Origin: Flavobacteriales bacterium UBA7690
GTDB lineage: Bacteria > Bacteroidota > Bacteroidia > Flavobacteriales_F > PHOS-HE28
NCBI GenBank assembly: GCA_002482775.1
Contig: DLGQ01000014.1
Span: forward strand, 1-48,419
Direction of reading: 5' to 3'
DNA length: 48,419 nucleotides
Position numbers and translations under genes: made by a program. Under the pieces are notes generated by a model. That model was not told the origin of the DNA. It worked only from the letters and a program-made list of their open reading frames with translations, and did not search any database. The first letter of the stretch is position 1, and every line of letters begins with the position of its first letter. Shown in pieces: positions 32,315 through 40,154 of the stretch.

Positions 32315-33589
32315 ATGAAACTGTGGCAGAAGGGATTGGCGGCGTTCGCTGCGGCAAGCAGTGCGGGCTTCTTCTTCCTGGCCGTGGATGTGGGCCCGCG
32401 CGAGGAGTACACCCCGGAAGTCGCGCCGGTGGCCGTGGAGGATACGGTACCGCTGCCTCCCGATGCATACGGCATCCCCATGGCCGGCTACGCGCTGGAA
32501 CATGGGTCGGTGAAACGCGGGGAGACCTTCGGCGGTCTGCTCACTTCTCGTGGTGTGGACCAAAGCAGTATCCACGGATTGGTGGAACTGGCGTTGCCGC
32601 ATTTCGATGTGCGGAAGATGCGGGCAGGTCATCCGTACGCCTTCATCTTCGACGAGGAGAACACCTTGAGCCCCGCTTACTTCGTGTACGAGGCCGATCC
32701 CGTGAAGTACGTGGTGTTCCGCTTACACGATGGTATCGCCGTGGATGTGGGCGAACGCCCCGTGAAGGTGGAAGAGCACAGCTTGGCATGCTCGGTCACC
32801 GGTGCGCTCTACAACGATATCGCACGCGTGGGCGGTGATCCGCAACTCGCCATGCAACTCGCCGATGTGTTCGCGTGGACGGTGGACTTCTACCGCATCC
32901 AGAAAGATGATCTGTTCTCGGTGGTGTATCGCGAGAGAACGGTGGATGGTGTGCCGTACGGCCAGCCGGAGATCGTGGGTGCGCGTTACATCAGCGGTGG
33001 TGTGGTGAAGGAGGCGTACCGCTTCGCCCAGTCCGATGGTGTGGAGCAGTATTACGACGATGAAGGCAAGAGCCTGAAGAAAGCCTTCCTGCAAGCGCCG
33101 TTGAAGTTCAGCCGTATCTCATCGGGCTTCAGCGGGAAACGCTTACATCCGGTGCAGCGGGTGATGAAGGCACACCTGGGTACCGATTACGCCGCACCGT
33201 ACGGGACACCGATCCTGGCCGTGGGCGATGGCATCGTGGAGAAGACCGGCCGCACGGGTGGCAACGGCAACTTCGTGAAGATCCGCCACAACGGGACGTA
33301 CAGCACGCAATACCTGCACATGCGCAAAATCCTGGTGGCACAAGGCGCTGCGGTACAACAGGGACAAGTGATCGGCGAGGTCGGCAGCACCGGGCTTGCC
33401 ACGGGGCCGCACGTGTGTTTCCGTTTCTGGAAGAACGGGGTGCAAGTGGATCACCGCAAAGAGGAGTTCCCGAACACGGAGCCGCTGGCCGAAGAGCTGA
33501 TGGCATCGTTCAACGACTTCAAGGCACCGATCCGCGAAGAGCTTTTCACCGCCGAGAAGACCGCGCGCGGTAGGGTGGTCAACTTCTGA
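32315..33589 (+). CDS. M23 family metallopeptidase-like protein (HxC variant)
   Basis: The product has 424 residues. After an N-terminal membrane anchor or signal (LAAFAAASSAGFFFLAVDVG) comes a LysM/OapA-like or helical region, then the peptidase domain with RVMKAHLGTDYAAPYGTPI (His287, Asp291) and VGSTGLATGPHVCFRFW. Classical M23 enzymes have HxH in that last motif; here it is His366-Val-Cys368. The same HVC form occurs in several Bacteroidota relatives, so it may be a Cys-ligated or non-catalytic cell-wall binding variant. I chose ATG 32315, as the residues upstream are encoded by the terminator hairpin. It converges with the next gene within 2 nt. Confidence 0.88.
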   Translation: MKLWQKGLAAFAAASSAGFFFLAVDVGPREEYTPEVAPVAVEDTVPLPPDAYGIPMAGYALEHGSVKRGETFGGLLTSRGVDQSSIHGLVELALPHFDVRKMRAGHPYAFIFDEENTLSPAYFVYEADPVKYVVFRLHDGIAVDVGERPVKVEEHSLACSVTGALYNDIARVGGDPQLAMQLADVFAWTVDFYRIQKDDLFSVVYRERTVDGVPYGQPEIVGARYISGGVVKEAYRFAQSDGVEQYYDDEGKSLKKAFLQAPLKFSRISSGFSGKRLHPVQRVMKAHLGTDYAAPYGTPILAVGDGIVEKTGRTGGNGNFVKIRHNGTYSTQYLHMRKILVAQGAAVQQGQVIGEVGSTGLATGPHVCFRFWKNGVQVDHRKEEFPNTEPLAEELMASFNDFKAPIREELFTAEKTARGRVVNF

Positions 33590-33591
33590 TC

Positions 33592-34242
33592 CTACTGCGC
33601 CAACGTGGCGATCCCGCGATAGGTGTGTACGTGTGTGCCGTTATCGTTCGCAGCCGCAGTAGCAAGCAGTGCTTTCGCCAGCATCGCGCTCGGCATCGGC
33701 CGGGAGTTATACGGTAACAGAGGCTTCAAGAACTTCATCACCGCTAGGCCAATACGCTCCCCGGTCCTGTTCTCGCTGCGCGGGCCATCGAGTATGGAAG
33801 GGTGGAAGATGTGCAATGCTGCGAAGTCCAGCATCCGCAGTTCGTTCTCCATTTCGCCTTTCACGCGGTTGTAGAAGATCATGCTTTTCGCATCGGCACC
33901 CAAGGCGCTTACCACGCAGAAATGGATGTTCTTTCCACTGGCCCAGCGACCAAGCGCCAGCACGAGATCCTTGTCCACGTGGATGAAGGCTTGTTTGTCG
34001 CCTTTCACAGCTTTGATGGTGGTGCCCAAGCAGCAGATCACCGCATCCACCGGTTCTGTGCGCAGCCCGGCTACCAGGGCACCGTTCACCGGCCCCCAAT
34101 GCTCGATCCTTCCCTGCGTGTTCTCCAAGGGCTTCCTACCCCACGTGATCAAACGTTGGAACCGGGTGTCGTTCAGGGCCATATGGGTCGCGGCCGTGCC
34201 GATCAACCCAGTGGCGCCTGCGATAAGGAGCGTTCGTGCCAT
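33592..34242 (-). CDS. NAD(P)-binding Rossmann-fold oxidoreductase-like protein
   Basis: The product has 216 residues. The N-terminal dinucleotide loop is TLLIAGATGLIGTAA (GxxGxxG). AVICCLGTTIKAVKGDKQAF, CVVSALGADAKSMIFYNRVKGEMEN and LHIFHPSILDGPR follow the layout of small atypical SDR / NmrA-like proteins related to HTATIP2. The YxxxK pair is in FYNRVKGE. Substrate unknown. It is divergent from the membrane protein gene and converges on the M23 gene. A TACATTTC box (34247-34254, minus strand) lies 4 nt before the start. The start 34242 is taken because the family N-terminus begins MARTLL. Confidence 0.85.
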   Translation of the reverse strand: MARTLLIAGATGLIGTAATHMALNDTRFQRLITWGRKPLENTQGRIEHWGPVNGALVAGLRTEPVDAVICCLGTTIKAVKGDKQAFIHVDKDLVLALGRWASGKNIHFCVVSALGADAKSMIFYNRVKGEMENELRMLDFAALHIFHPSILDGPRSENRTGERIGLAVMKFLKPLLPYNSRPMPSAMLAKALLATAAANDNGTHVHTYRGIATLAQ

Positions 34243-34267
34243 GGAAGAAATGTACGCCACTTGTTGT

Positions 34268-34305
34268 GTTTATGAAGTAAACCAGTTTATGTTTGCACTG
34301 TAAAC
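34268..34305. promoter_or_regulatory. Two-site candidate operator (GTTTA-N5-TAAAC) over the membrane-protein/HTH promoter
   Basis: GTTTATGAAGTAAAC (34268-34282) and GTTTGCACTGTAAAC (34291-34305) are spaced 23 bp centre to centre. The first lies between the -33 TTG (34264-34266) and the -7 box TATGTTTG (34288-34295); the second overlaps the box and start. The region is AT-rich in a GC-rich genome. The winged-helix gene downstream is the obvious candidate for the binding protein. Confidence 0.5.
34288..34295 (+). promoter_or_regulatory. Promoter (-33 TTG, 21-nt spacer, -7 TATGTTTG)
   Basis: It is an exact TAnnTTTG box with a TTG 21 nt upstream, the best complete Bacteroidota promoter seen in the window, and drives the membrane-protein/regulator pair. 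The start codon of that pair is 21 nt downstream. Confidence 0.6.
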
Positions 34306-34316
34306 AACATTGAACC

Positions 34317-34897
34317 ATGGATGCCAACCTCACACCCGAGCAAAGCCTGAAGCTGATCGAAAGCATGATAGGCCAAGCCAAGCGCAGTTTCCAACGCATG
34401 AGTTTCTACTTCCTGCTCTGGGGCGGGTTGTTGCTCGTGGCCACGCTGACCGAATATTGCATGGGTCGTGCTGGTCTGCCGAACGGTTGGCTGGGTTGGC
34501 CCATCCTCGGCACGTTGGGTGGCATCATCGCAGGGGGGATGGTGCGCGCGAAGGGCGGAAGGCCGGCGTGGGAACGTTCACGGACAAGGTGTTCATCTGG
34601 GTGTGGGTGGCGTTCACCATCACGCTCGTCATCGTCATTGTTTCCAGTGTCGCGGTCGGCTCCAAACCGGGGCCTTGGGTGAGCATCATCACCGGTATGC
34701 CCACTATCATCTCCGGCGGCATCCTGCGTTTCCGTCCACTCATCATCGGTGGTATCCTGTTCTGGACGTTCGGTCTACTCTCGCTCTTCGTTTGGCCGGA
34801 CCACGGTGCGCTGTTGTTCGGACTGGCGCTGTTGTTCGGGTACATCGTTCCGGGGATCCTACTGAAACGCCAAGAAGATGGCCTTCGCACCGCTTGA
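34317..34897 (+). pseudogene. Polytopic membrane protein with an internal frameshift
   Basis: Two overlapping frames give one coherent protein. The first (from ATG 34317) reads MDANLTPEQSLKLIESMIGQAKRSFQRMSFYF and two helices up to GGIIAGGMVRAKG. The second, in the -1 frame, continues RKAGVGTFTDKVFIWVWVAF and three more helices to RQEDGLRTA at 34897. The switch lies between about 34533 and 34560, close to G runs (GGGGGG at 34533, GGG at 34553). One extra G would restore the frame. The product resembles small Bacteroidota membrane proteins paired with winged-helix regulators. A sequencing or assembly error, a real null mutation, or a programmed shift are all possible; the first is likeliest. 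It overlaps the next start by 20 nt. Confidence 0.7.
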
Positions 34898-35165
34898 TCC
34901 GATCCTGCACAACCAACTGCGGCTCGCGATCATGAGCTTGCTGGTGGCGGTGGAAGAGGGCGACTTCAACTTCTTGTTGGAGAAGACCGGGGCTACGCGC
35001 GGCAACCTCAGCGTGCAGATCAGCAAATTGAAGGAGGCCGGTTTCATCGAAGTGAAGAAGACTTTCAAGGAGAACTACCCGAATACGCAGTGCAGCATCA
35101 CGCCGAAGGGCTTGGCCGCGTTCGAGGCGTATGTGAAAGCCATCAAGGATTACCTCGGATCCTGA
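34878..35165 (+). CDS. Winged-helix transcriptional regulator (HTH_34/MarR-like)
   Basis: The product has 95 residues. The winged helix is easy to follow: LDPILHNQLRLAIMSLLVAVEEGDFNFLLEKTGATRGNLSVQISKLKEAGFIEVKKTFKENYPNTQCSITPKGLAAFEAYVKAIKDYL, with a recognition helix around TRGNLSVQISKLKEAG and a wing at YPNTQCSITPKG. It lacks extra sensing domains. Small one-domain regulators of this kind are often encoded directly after a polytopic membrane protein in Bacteroidota, as here. They may control their own operon; two GTTTA-N5-TAAAC sites overlap the promoter. The start overlaps the membrane protein reading frame by 20 nt. Confidence 0.88.
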   Translation: MAFAPLDPILHNQLRLAIMSLLVAVEEGDFNFLLEKTGATRGNLSVQISKLKEAGFIEVKKTFKENYPNTQCSITPKGLAAFEAYVKAIKDYLGS

Positions 35166-35386
35166 GCGTGGACCAGCCATCGTAGTTCGGCAGTTCCTGC
35201 TCGGTAAGGATGATCAGCCATTCGTCGGAATTTGGTGTGTGTTCGTCGGTCGCACACATGTTTGTGCCGATGAGGCGTCACCCTGCCGATACCGTCCCGT
35301 AGACAGCTTCGTGTCGCGATTCCCATGCTGCAATACATGGGGTCGAGACCTCTCCCGCATCAACAAGACCACCAACAAGCAATAAC

Positions 35387-35518
35387 ATGGAACCGAAGTA
35401 TAAAACCCTCCTTCAAGCCGCTGCCATGGTACTCGCGCTGGCTGTTCTCGTACTTCACCACAACGTGGAAAAGAACGAGCAGGCCGTAGCCCAGCAGACG
35501 GTACGCGCGCACCGCTGA
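35387..35518 (+). CDS. Hypothetical 43-residue single-helix peptide
   Basis: A short frame of 43 residues starts MEPKYKTLLQAAAMVLALAVLVLHHN. It has one membrane-length hydrophobic stretch and a charged tail (VEKNEQAVAQQTVRAHR). It is too short for typical gene callers, but a clear terminator follows its stop after 22 nt, and 221 nt of gene-free DNA precede it, consistent with a monocistronic small transcript. No family recognised. The preceding gap 35166-35386 holds a GTGTG...CACAC inverted pair (35236-35257) but no convincing -7 box. Confidence 0.45.
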   Translation: MEPKYKTLLQAAAMVLALAVLVLHHNVEKNEQAVAQQTVRAHR

Positions 35519-35540
35519 TACTTACCAATCCGAGCGATAG

Positions 35541-35577
35541 GCCCGTCAGGTATTCTCCTGCGCGGGCTTTTGCTTTT
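35541..35577 (+). terminator. Rho-independent terminator after the 43-residue gene
   Basis: GCCCG/CGGGC and an inner CAGG/CCTG make a two-part stem around a TATTCT loop, followed by TTTTGCTTTTG. It separates this gene from the convergent ispG. Confidence 0.75.
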
Positions 35578-35622
35578 GTGGGTGGCGGATCAGTGCTCCA
35601 CCAACTGGATCGTACATACCGA

Positions 35623-37635
35623 TCAAGTGTCGCTTCCGACCTCCACCCAGTCCCCGTGTTCCTTGATCAGGCCGATCAATTCGTCCACGGCTCTTTCGCT
35701 CGGCACATTCCGCTTCACCACTTCCTTTTCCTTGTAGAGCGTGATCACGCCGGGACCTGTGCCCACGTATCCGTAATCGGCATCGGCCATTTCGCCGGGA
35801 CCGTTCACGATGCATCCCATGATGCCGATCTTGATGCCTTTCAAGTGACTGGTGCGCGCACGGATCTTCGCGGTGGTCTCTTGTAGGTCGAAGAGTGTAC
35901 GGCCGCAGCTCGGGCAGCTGATGTATTCCGTCTTGCTGGTGCGCGTACGTGTGGCTTGAAGGATGCCGAACGCGGTACGACACACAAGGTCTTCGCGCGG
36001 CTTTGTCGCACCGGACTCGTCTCGATGTTCATCGGCGATGAAGATGCCATCACCGAAACCGTCGATGAAGAGCGGACCAATGTCCGTGCTACTGTGCAGT
36101 ACAAGATCGTCGTTGCTGATGTTGCCGTAAGCGCGCCCTATTATCACCGGTGTTTCGCAACCGGCTTCCAACAGCGAGAAGAACAAGCGGCGCTGCTCTG
36201 CCATGCCGTGCGTGTTGTAACTGTCGATCAATAACACGGCGGTGGGGTCGTTCTTCAGCGCAGCGATCAGCTCTGCGCTCAAATTCGGCAACGTGGTGTA
36301 CACGATGTTCAGCTGCGGATGCCTTGCCGCGCCAGCGAGATATGCTGCCTGCTGATGGAATGGATAGTGCCTGTCCTTGTTCCTGTCCTTCAACCAAACA
36401 GGATGTTCTTGCACAATGCCCAAGGTTCCCGGGGTCGCGAAGTCGATGCTGTTCTTTCCAATGAAAACGTAGTCGCACGCTTGATCGGTGATATTCCACT
36501 TGTCCAACGGAACGCTGTACCGATAGCCCCACGCGAAGAGCGTTGCGGGTGTGATCTTGTCCTTCCCGCTGAGATCGGCCATGACCACGGGGACATGGCG
36601 CGCACCGATGTTGAGGACTTCGGTGGTGTGGCGGCGTTGATGGGTGAAAGGGGAATGCCCCTCAACCCCCAACCCCTTCTCCGAAGGAGAAGGGGAGAAA
36701 CTCACTGCTGGGATCAAGTCATGCGTTGAACGATCAGAATATCTTGCAACGAGCGCTTTAGCAACAGGGATCTCGAATTCCGGATCTTCCGTGAGGCTTA
36801 CGCGTACCGTATCTCCGATGCCATCTTCCAACAAGGCACCGATGCCGGCGGCACTTTTCACGCGACCATCTTCACCATCACCGGCTTCGGTCACGCCGAG
36901 GTGCAGCGGGTAGTCCCAGCCCTCGCTCATCATGCGGTGGACGAGCAAACGGTAGGCCTGCACCATCACCTGCACGTTGCTGGCCTTCATGCTCAGAACG
37001 ATCTCGTGGTAGTTCTCGTCGCGGCAGATGCGCAGGAACTCGAACGCGCTTTCCACCATGCCTTGCGGCGTGTCGCCATAGCGGTTCAGGATGCGATCGC
37101 TGAGGCTGCCGTGGTTGGTGCCGATGCGCATGGCGGTGCCGTGTTCCTTGCAGATCTTCACCAAAGGAGTGAAGCGTTCGCGGATGCGCTCCAGTTCGGC
37201 TTCGTACTGGTCGTCGGTGTACTCGCGCACATCGAACTTCTTCTTGTCGGCGTAGTTGCCGGGGTTCACACGCACTTTCTCCACGATGCGTGCCGCGATC
37301 TCCGCCGCGTTCGGCGTGAAGTGGATGTCGGCGACAAGCGGTGTGTTGAAACCAGCGGCCTTCAGTTGCTTCTTGATCTCCGCGAGGTTCTCGGCTTCTT
37401 TTTTGCTCGGTGCGGTGATGCGGACGAGCTCGCATCCTGCTTCGATCATGCGGATGCTTTGCGCCACGGTGCCCGCCGTGTCCATCGTATCCGTGGTGGT
37501 CATGCTCTGCACCCGGATGGGGTTGTCGCCGCCGATGCCGATGTCGCCGATGCGCACGGCGCGCGTCTTCCAACGTTCGTAACGCGTTAGGCTGGGGCAG
37601 TAGGTCCAGGGGGAGATGATACGGGGCTCGGACAT
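35623..37635 (-). CDS. ispG: (E)-4-hydroxy-3-methylbut-2-enyl-diphosphate synthase with an in-frame palindrome insertion
   Basis: The product has 670 residues, in line with the long three-domain IspG of Bacteroidota and plants. It reduces MEcPP to HMBPP in the MEP isoprenoid pathway with a [4Fe-4S] cluster. The N-terminal TIM-barrel (VRIGDIGIGGDNPIRVQSMTTTDT, LVADIHFTPNAA, RVNPGNYADKKKF, MRIGTNHGSLSDRIL) and the C-terminal cluster domain (ISCPSCGRTLFDL, IGIMGCIVNGPGEMADADYG) are complete. A repeat-encoded segment SFSPSPSEKGLGVEGHS (about residues 312-328) is inserted after VARYSDRSTHDLIPAV. It matches the palindromic repeat at the leuS insertion. A TATCTTCG box is 7 nt before the start. Confidence 0.95.
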   Translation of the reverse strand: MSEPRIISPWTYCPSLTRYERWKTRAVRIGDIGIGGDNPIRVQSMTTTDTMDTAGTVAQSIRMIEAGCELVRITAPSKKEAENLAEIKKQLKAAGFNTPLVADIHFTPNAAEIAARIVEKVRVNPGNYADKKKFDVREYTDDQYEAELERIRERFTPLVKICKEHGTAMRIGTNHGSLSDRILNRYGDTPQGMVESAFEFLRICRDENYHEIVLSMKASNVQVMVQAYRLLVHRMMSEGWDYPLHLGVTEAGDGEDGRVKSAAGIGALLEDGIGDTVRVSLTEDPEFEIPVAKALVARYSDRSTHDLIPAVSFSPSPSEKGLGVEGHSPFTHQRRHTTEVLNIGARHVPVVMADLSGKDKITPATLFAWGYRYSVPLDKWNITDQACDYVFIGKNSIDFATPGTLGIVQEHPVWLKDRNKDRHYPFHQQAAYLAGAARHPQLNIVYTTLPNLSAELIAALKNDPTAVLLIDSYNTHGMAEQRRLFFSLLEAGCETPVIIGRAYGNISNDDLVLHSSTDIGPLFIDGFGDGIFIADEHRDESGATKPREDLVCRTAFGILQATRTRTSKTEYISCPSCGRTLFDLQETTAKIRARTSHLKGIKIGIMGCIVNGPGEMADADYGYVGTGPGVITLYKEKEVVKRNVPSERAVDELIGLIKEHGDWVEVGSDT
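36654..36700 (+). repeat. Solo palindromic repeat inserted in ispG
   Basis: AATGCCCCTCAACCCCCAAC is followed by a perfect CCCCTTCTCC / GGAGAAGGGG stem at 36673-36695. It has the same layout as the leuS left repeat. Read from the minus strand it encodes FSPSPSEKGLGVEGHS, without a stop or frame change. Confidence 0.8.
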
Positions 37636-37642
37636 CGGGAGG

Positions 37643-37650
37643 CGAAGATA
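37643..37650 (-). promoter_or_regulatory. Candidate -7 box (TATCTTCG) of ispG
   Basis: The minus-strand box is 7 nt before the ispG ATG, in the 27-nt gap after the DUF4230 gene. Confidence 0.45.
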
Positions 37651-37662
37651 CCGGGGTGCGTG

Positions 37663-38274
37663 TTAGCCTTTCACCGGTGTGGTCTCGCTGGAAGCATCCA
37701 CGAAGGTCCAGCCGGAGCTTTCCACCAACACCCGGATCACCGTGATCATTTCCTGCTTGCGTTCGGCGGCGGTGCTGAAAAGCCCGCTTTCCGGGATCTT
37801 GGCGCGGATCATGTTCTTGGCCGTGGCTTCCATCTTCGTCAGGTCCTGTGCGGTGAATGGGTTGAATGTACCGGCTTCCATGTCGTAGTAGTCCACGTCG
37901 TGCTCCATGGAAAGGACCTGCGGTGCGGACATCCCGCGAAGGGTGATGGTCTTTGTCCGTTCATCCACGTTCAGATCCATGCCCTCCAGGTCGTACCCCA
38001 CGCTCACACGTGCTTTCACGCGCAGCATCGCTTTCTTCTGGAACGGTGTGAAGTACTTCAACCAATCGATCGAGGCTTCGGCGTTGGAATAACTGAAGAC
38101 CTCGTTGAAGTCACCTTCCACCGTTACGAGCTTCAACACCGGCCGGATGCGTTCCAGCAACACCGTGGAAGTGACCTGCTCGGTCTTCTGCTCCGGCTCG
38201 TACACCGCACGGGTGATGAAGAACACCAGCAGCGCAACGCCCACGAGCAGCAGGAGACCTTTCAGGTTGTTCAT
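37663..38274 (-). CDS. DUF4230 domain protein
   Basis: The product has 203 residues. A single N-terminal membrane helix (LKGLLLLVGVALLVFFITRAV) anchors a periplasmic or cytoplasmic domain with LERIRPVLKLVTVEGDFNEVFSY, FQKKAMLRVKARVSVGYDLEGM and TITLRGMSAPQVLSMEHDVDYYDMEAGTFN, then EATAKNMIRAKIPESGLFSTA. This is the DUF4230 pattern. Function is not established. It sits 27 nt upstream of ispG and 15 nt downstream of the EamA transporter gene. Confidence 0.85.
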   Translation of the reverse strand: MNNLKGLLLLVGVALLVFFITRAVYEPEQKTEQVTSTVLLERIRPVLKLVTVEGDFNEVFSYSNAEASIDWLKYFTPFQKKAMLRVKARVSVGYDLEGMDLNVDERTKTITLRGMSAPQVLSMEHDVDYYDMEAGTFNPFTAQDLTKMEATAKNMIRAKIPESGLFSTAAERKQEMITVIRVLVESSGWTFVDASSETTPVKG

Positions 38275-38289
38275 CGGTGCAAAGATCGT

Positions 38290-39207
38290 TCAGCCTTGTG
38301 TCAATGGGTCGGGCTCCACCACTTCCGCCCGGTCGCGCTTCCGCTGGAACCAGCCGTTCACGAAGAGTGAAACAAGGATGAGCCCGATGCCGAAGTAGGA
38401 ACCGGTGCGCAACTTCTCTTCGCTTCCCCAGATCAGCAGCGCGATGATGATGGTGTAGATCGGCTCCAGGTTCACCGTGAGCATCACCGTGAACGGCGAG
38501 AGTTGCCGCATGACGACGATGCCTGCCACGAACGCGAAGGAGGTGCAGACCAGGCCGAGCAGCAGGTGCCACACGATGGTCATGTCCGGCAGTTCCCACA
38601 CGGGTGGCGGTAGATCGTTGGTGGCGTAGAGGTAGATGGCCATGGTGATCGCCGCGCCGGCCATCTCGTAGAACCCGATGCGCATGGCGTCACCGCGTTT
38701 GATCAGGACAGCGTTCACGATGTTGAACCACGCGCTGAACAACGCGCTGAGCGTGGCCACGATGATGCCTTCGCGATAACCGCTTTCTAGACCGAAGATC
38801 AGGAGCAACGCGGCAACAACCACGAGGCCCAACACCACCTCGTACGCACGGATCTTCCGCTTGAACCAGAACGGTTCCAGTAACGCGGTGAACACCGTGC
38901 TGGTGCTGAGGCACGCCACACCGATGCTCGCCGTGCTGATCTCGATGGCCCCGTAGAACGTGATCCAATGCGCGGTGATGATCAGGCTCGTGAGCAGGTA
39001 GTGCTTCAGATCTTTCGTTAGCGGAGTGAGCGAACGGCGCAACCATAACGCGCCGATCATCAAGCCCACCATGGCGATGATCGTGCGTGTGTAAACGAGT
39101 TGGAACGTGCCTTGGTGTTCCTGGATCAGCTTGCCCAGGATGCCCGTGAAACCCCAGATGAACACCGTGAGGTGCAACAGGAGCAGGGCGTTCCGGCGGG
39201 AATGCAT
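38290..39207 (-). CDS. EamA/DMT-family transporter
   Basis: The product has 305 residues with ten predicted membrane helices in two five-helix EamA halves. The first begins LLLLHLTVFIWGFTGILGKLI and the second ESGYREGIIVATLSALFSAWFNIVN. Proteins of this family move small metabolites or nucleotide sugars across the inner membrane; the substrate is not evident. The C-terminus ends in a charged tail (RKRDRAEVVEPDP). A TACCTTTC box is 8 nt before the ATG at 39207. It is followed by DUF4230 after 15 nt. Confidence 0.88.
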   Translation of the reverse strand: MHSRRNALLLLHLTVFIWGFTGILGKLIQEHQGTFQLVYTRTIIAMVGLMIGALWLRRSLTPLTKDLKHYLLTSLIITAHWITFYGAIEISTASIGVACLSTSTVFTALLEPFWFKRKIRAYEVVLGLVVVAALLLIFGLESGYREGIIVATLSALFSAWFNIVNAVLIKRGDAMRIGFYEMAGAAITMAIYLYATNDLPPPVWELPDMTIVWHLLLGLVCTSFAFVAGIVVMRQLSPFTVMLTVNLEPIYTIIIALLIWGSEEKLRTGSYFGIGLILVSLFVNGWFQRKRDRAEVVEPDPLTQG

Positions 39208-39215
39208 GGGGTGCC

Positions 39216-39223
39216 GAAAGGTA
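39216..39223 (-). promoter_or_regulatory. Candidate -7 box (TACCTTTC) of the EamA transporter gene
   Basis: It has one mismatch (final C) to TAnnTTTG, 8 nt before the ATG at 39207. Confidence 0.35.
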
Positions 39224-39246
39224 CACGGCACCACCGAGTGGAAGAC

Positions 39247-40113
39247 CTACCGGATGGTGCTCAACTTCTCTTTCAAGGTCGCCACAAGCGTTTCCTGCCG
39301 CGCGATCTCTTCGCTTTTGCGTGCTTGGTCCTCCACGTTCTTCTTGATCGCCCACGCCAGGTCGTCGGCTTTCTTCGTCATGTTGCGCTCGTCGTCCTGG
39401 GCCTTACGGTTGTCGCTAAGCGCGCGGTCCCGATCACGGATCAGGCCACTGAGTTCTTTCTCGCCTTCCTTCGCGGGCGTTGGACCCAGTTCAGCTTTCA
39501 GCGCGGTGATGCGTGGCTCCAGCTCGTCGGCCGCTTTGCGCGAGCGGTCCTGTTCGTTCAAGGCTTCCGCAGCGCGCTGTTTGCTTTTTTCGATGTTCGC
39601 TTCGGCGCGTTCCTTTTCGCGCTTCAGATCGTTGAGCTCGTTGCGCAGTTTGGTGAGGCCGCGTTCGGCAAGCCCCAATTCCTGCTCGGCGAGTTGCCGA
39701 CGCAGTTGCGTGCTCCGTTGTTGCACGAAGGCCAGCGCTCCATCGTAGGCGCGGGCTTCACTGTTCGGGCTCACGAAACCAGCGGTGGTCAAGATCGCCA
39801 CGTGCGCCACCACGGAAGGTTGCCCTTTGCGCTGTTCGGCTTTCACGTAGATGCGCACGGTGTCCGGCGAAACCTGTGGCACCAACGCGGCGATGCCGAT
39901 CACCTCTTTCTTGTTGCTCACCGATGCGCTGATCTTCTTCAGCTCATCGCGCCAGTAGCTTTCCACGTATTTGGCATCGGTGCCTTCGTATACGAAGCTG
40001 AACGAGGGATGCACCCCGTTGCTGTAGCCGTAGGAAGAAGGCTCCACGGTGACCTGGCCGACAAGCGTGCCACCAAGCAGCAGGGTGAAGAGCAGCGTAG
40101 GGATCGGTCTCAT
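39247..40113 (-). CDS. Secreted coiled-coil protein of unknown function
   Basis: The product has 288 residues from ATG 40113. A signal peptide (LLFTLLLGGTLVGQ) is followed by a small beta-rich region (EPSSYGYSNGVHPSFSFVYEGT ... VRIYVKAEQRKGQ) and then a long coiled coil (about residues 140-285; ELGLAERGLTKLRNELNDLKREKERAEANIEKSKQRAAEALNE and so on). The coil makes it a possible periplasmic or surface scaffold. No family recognised. It lies between DUF502 and the EamA transporter, on the same strand. Confidence 0.75.
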   Translation of the reverse strand: MRPIPTLLFTLLLGGTLVGQVTVEPSSYGYSNGVHPSFSFVYEGTDAKYVESYWRDELKKISASVSNKKEVIGIAALVPQVSPDTVRIYVKAEQRKGQPSVVAHVAILTTAGFVSPNSEARAYDGALAFVQQRSTQLRRQLAEQELGLAERGLTKLRNELNDLKREKERAEANIEKSKQRAAEALNEQDRSRKAADELEPRITALKAELGPTPAKEGEKELSGLIRDRDRALSDNRKAQDDERNMTKKADDLAWAIKKNVEDQARKSEEIARQETLVATLKEKLSTIR

Positions 40114-40154
40114 CGGGCTGGTTTCAAGCAATGGACGTGCCGAACAGGACTTGG

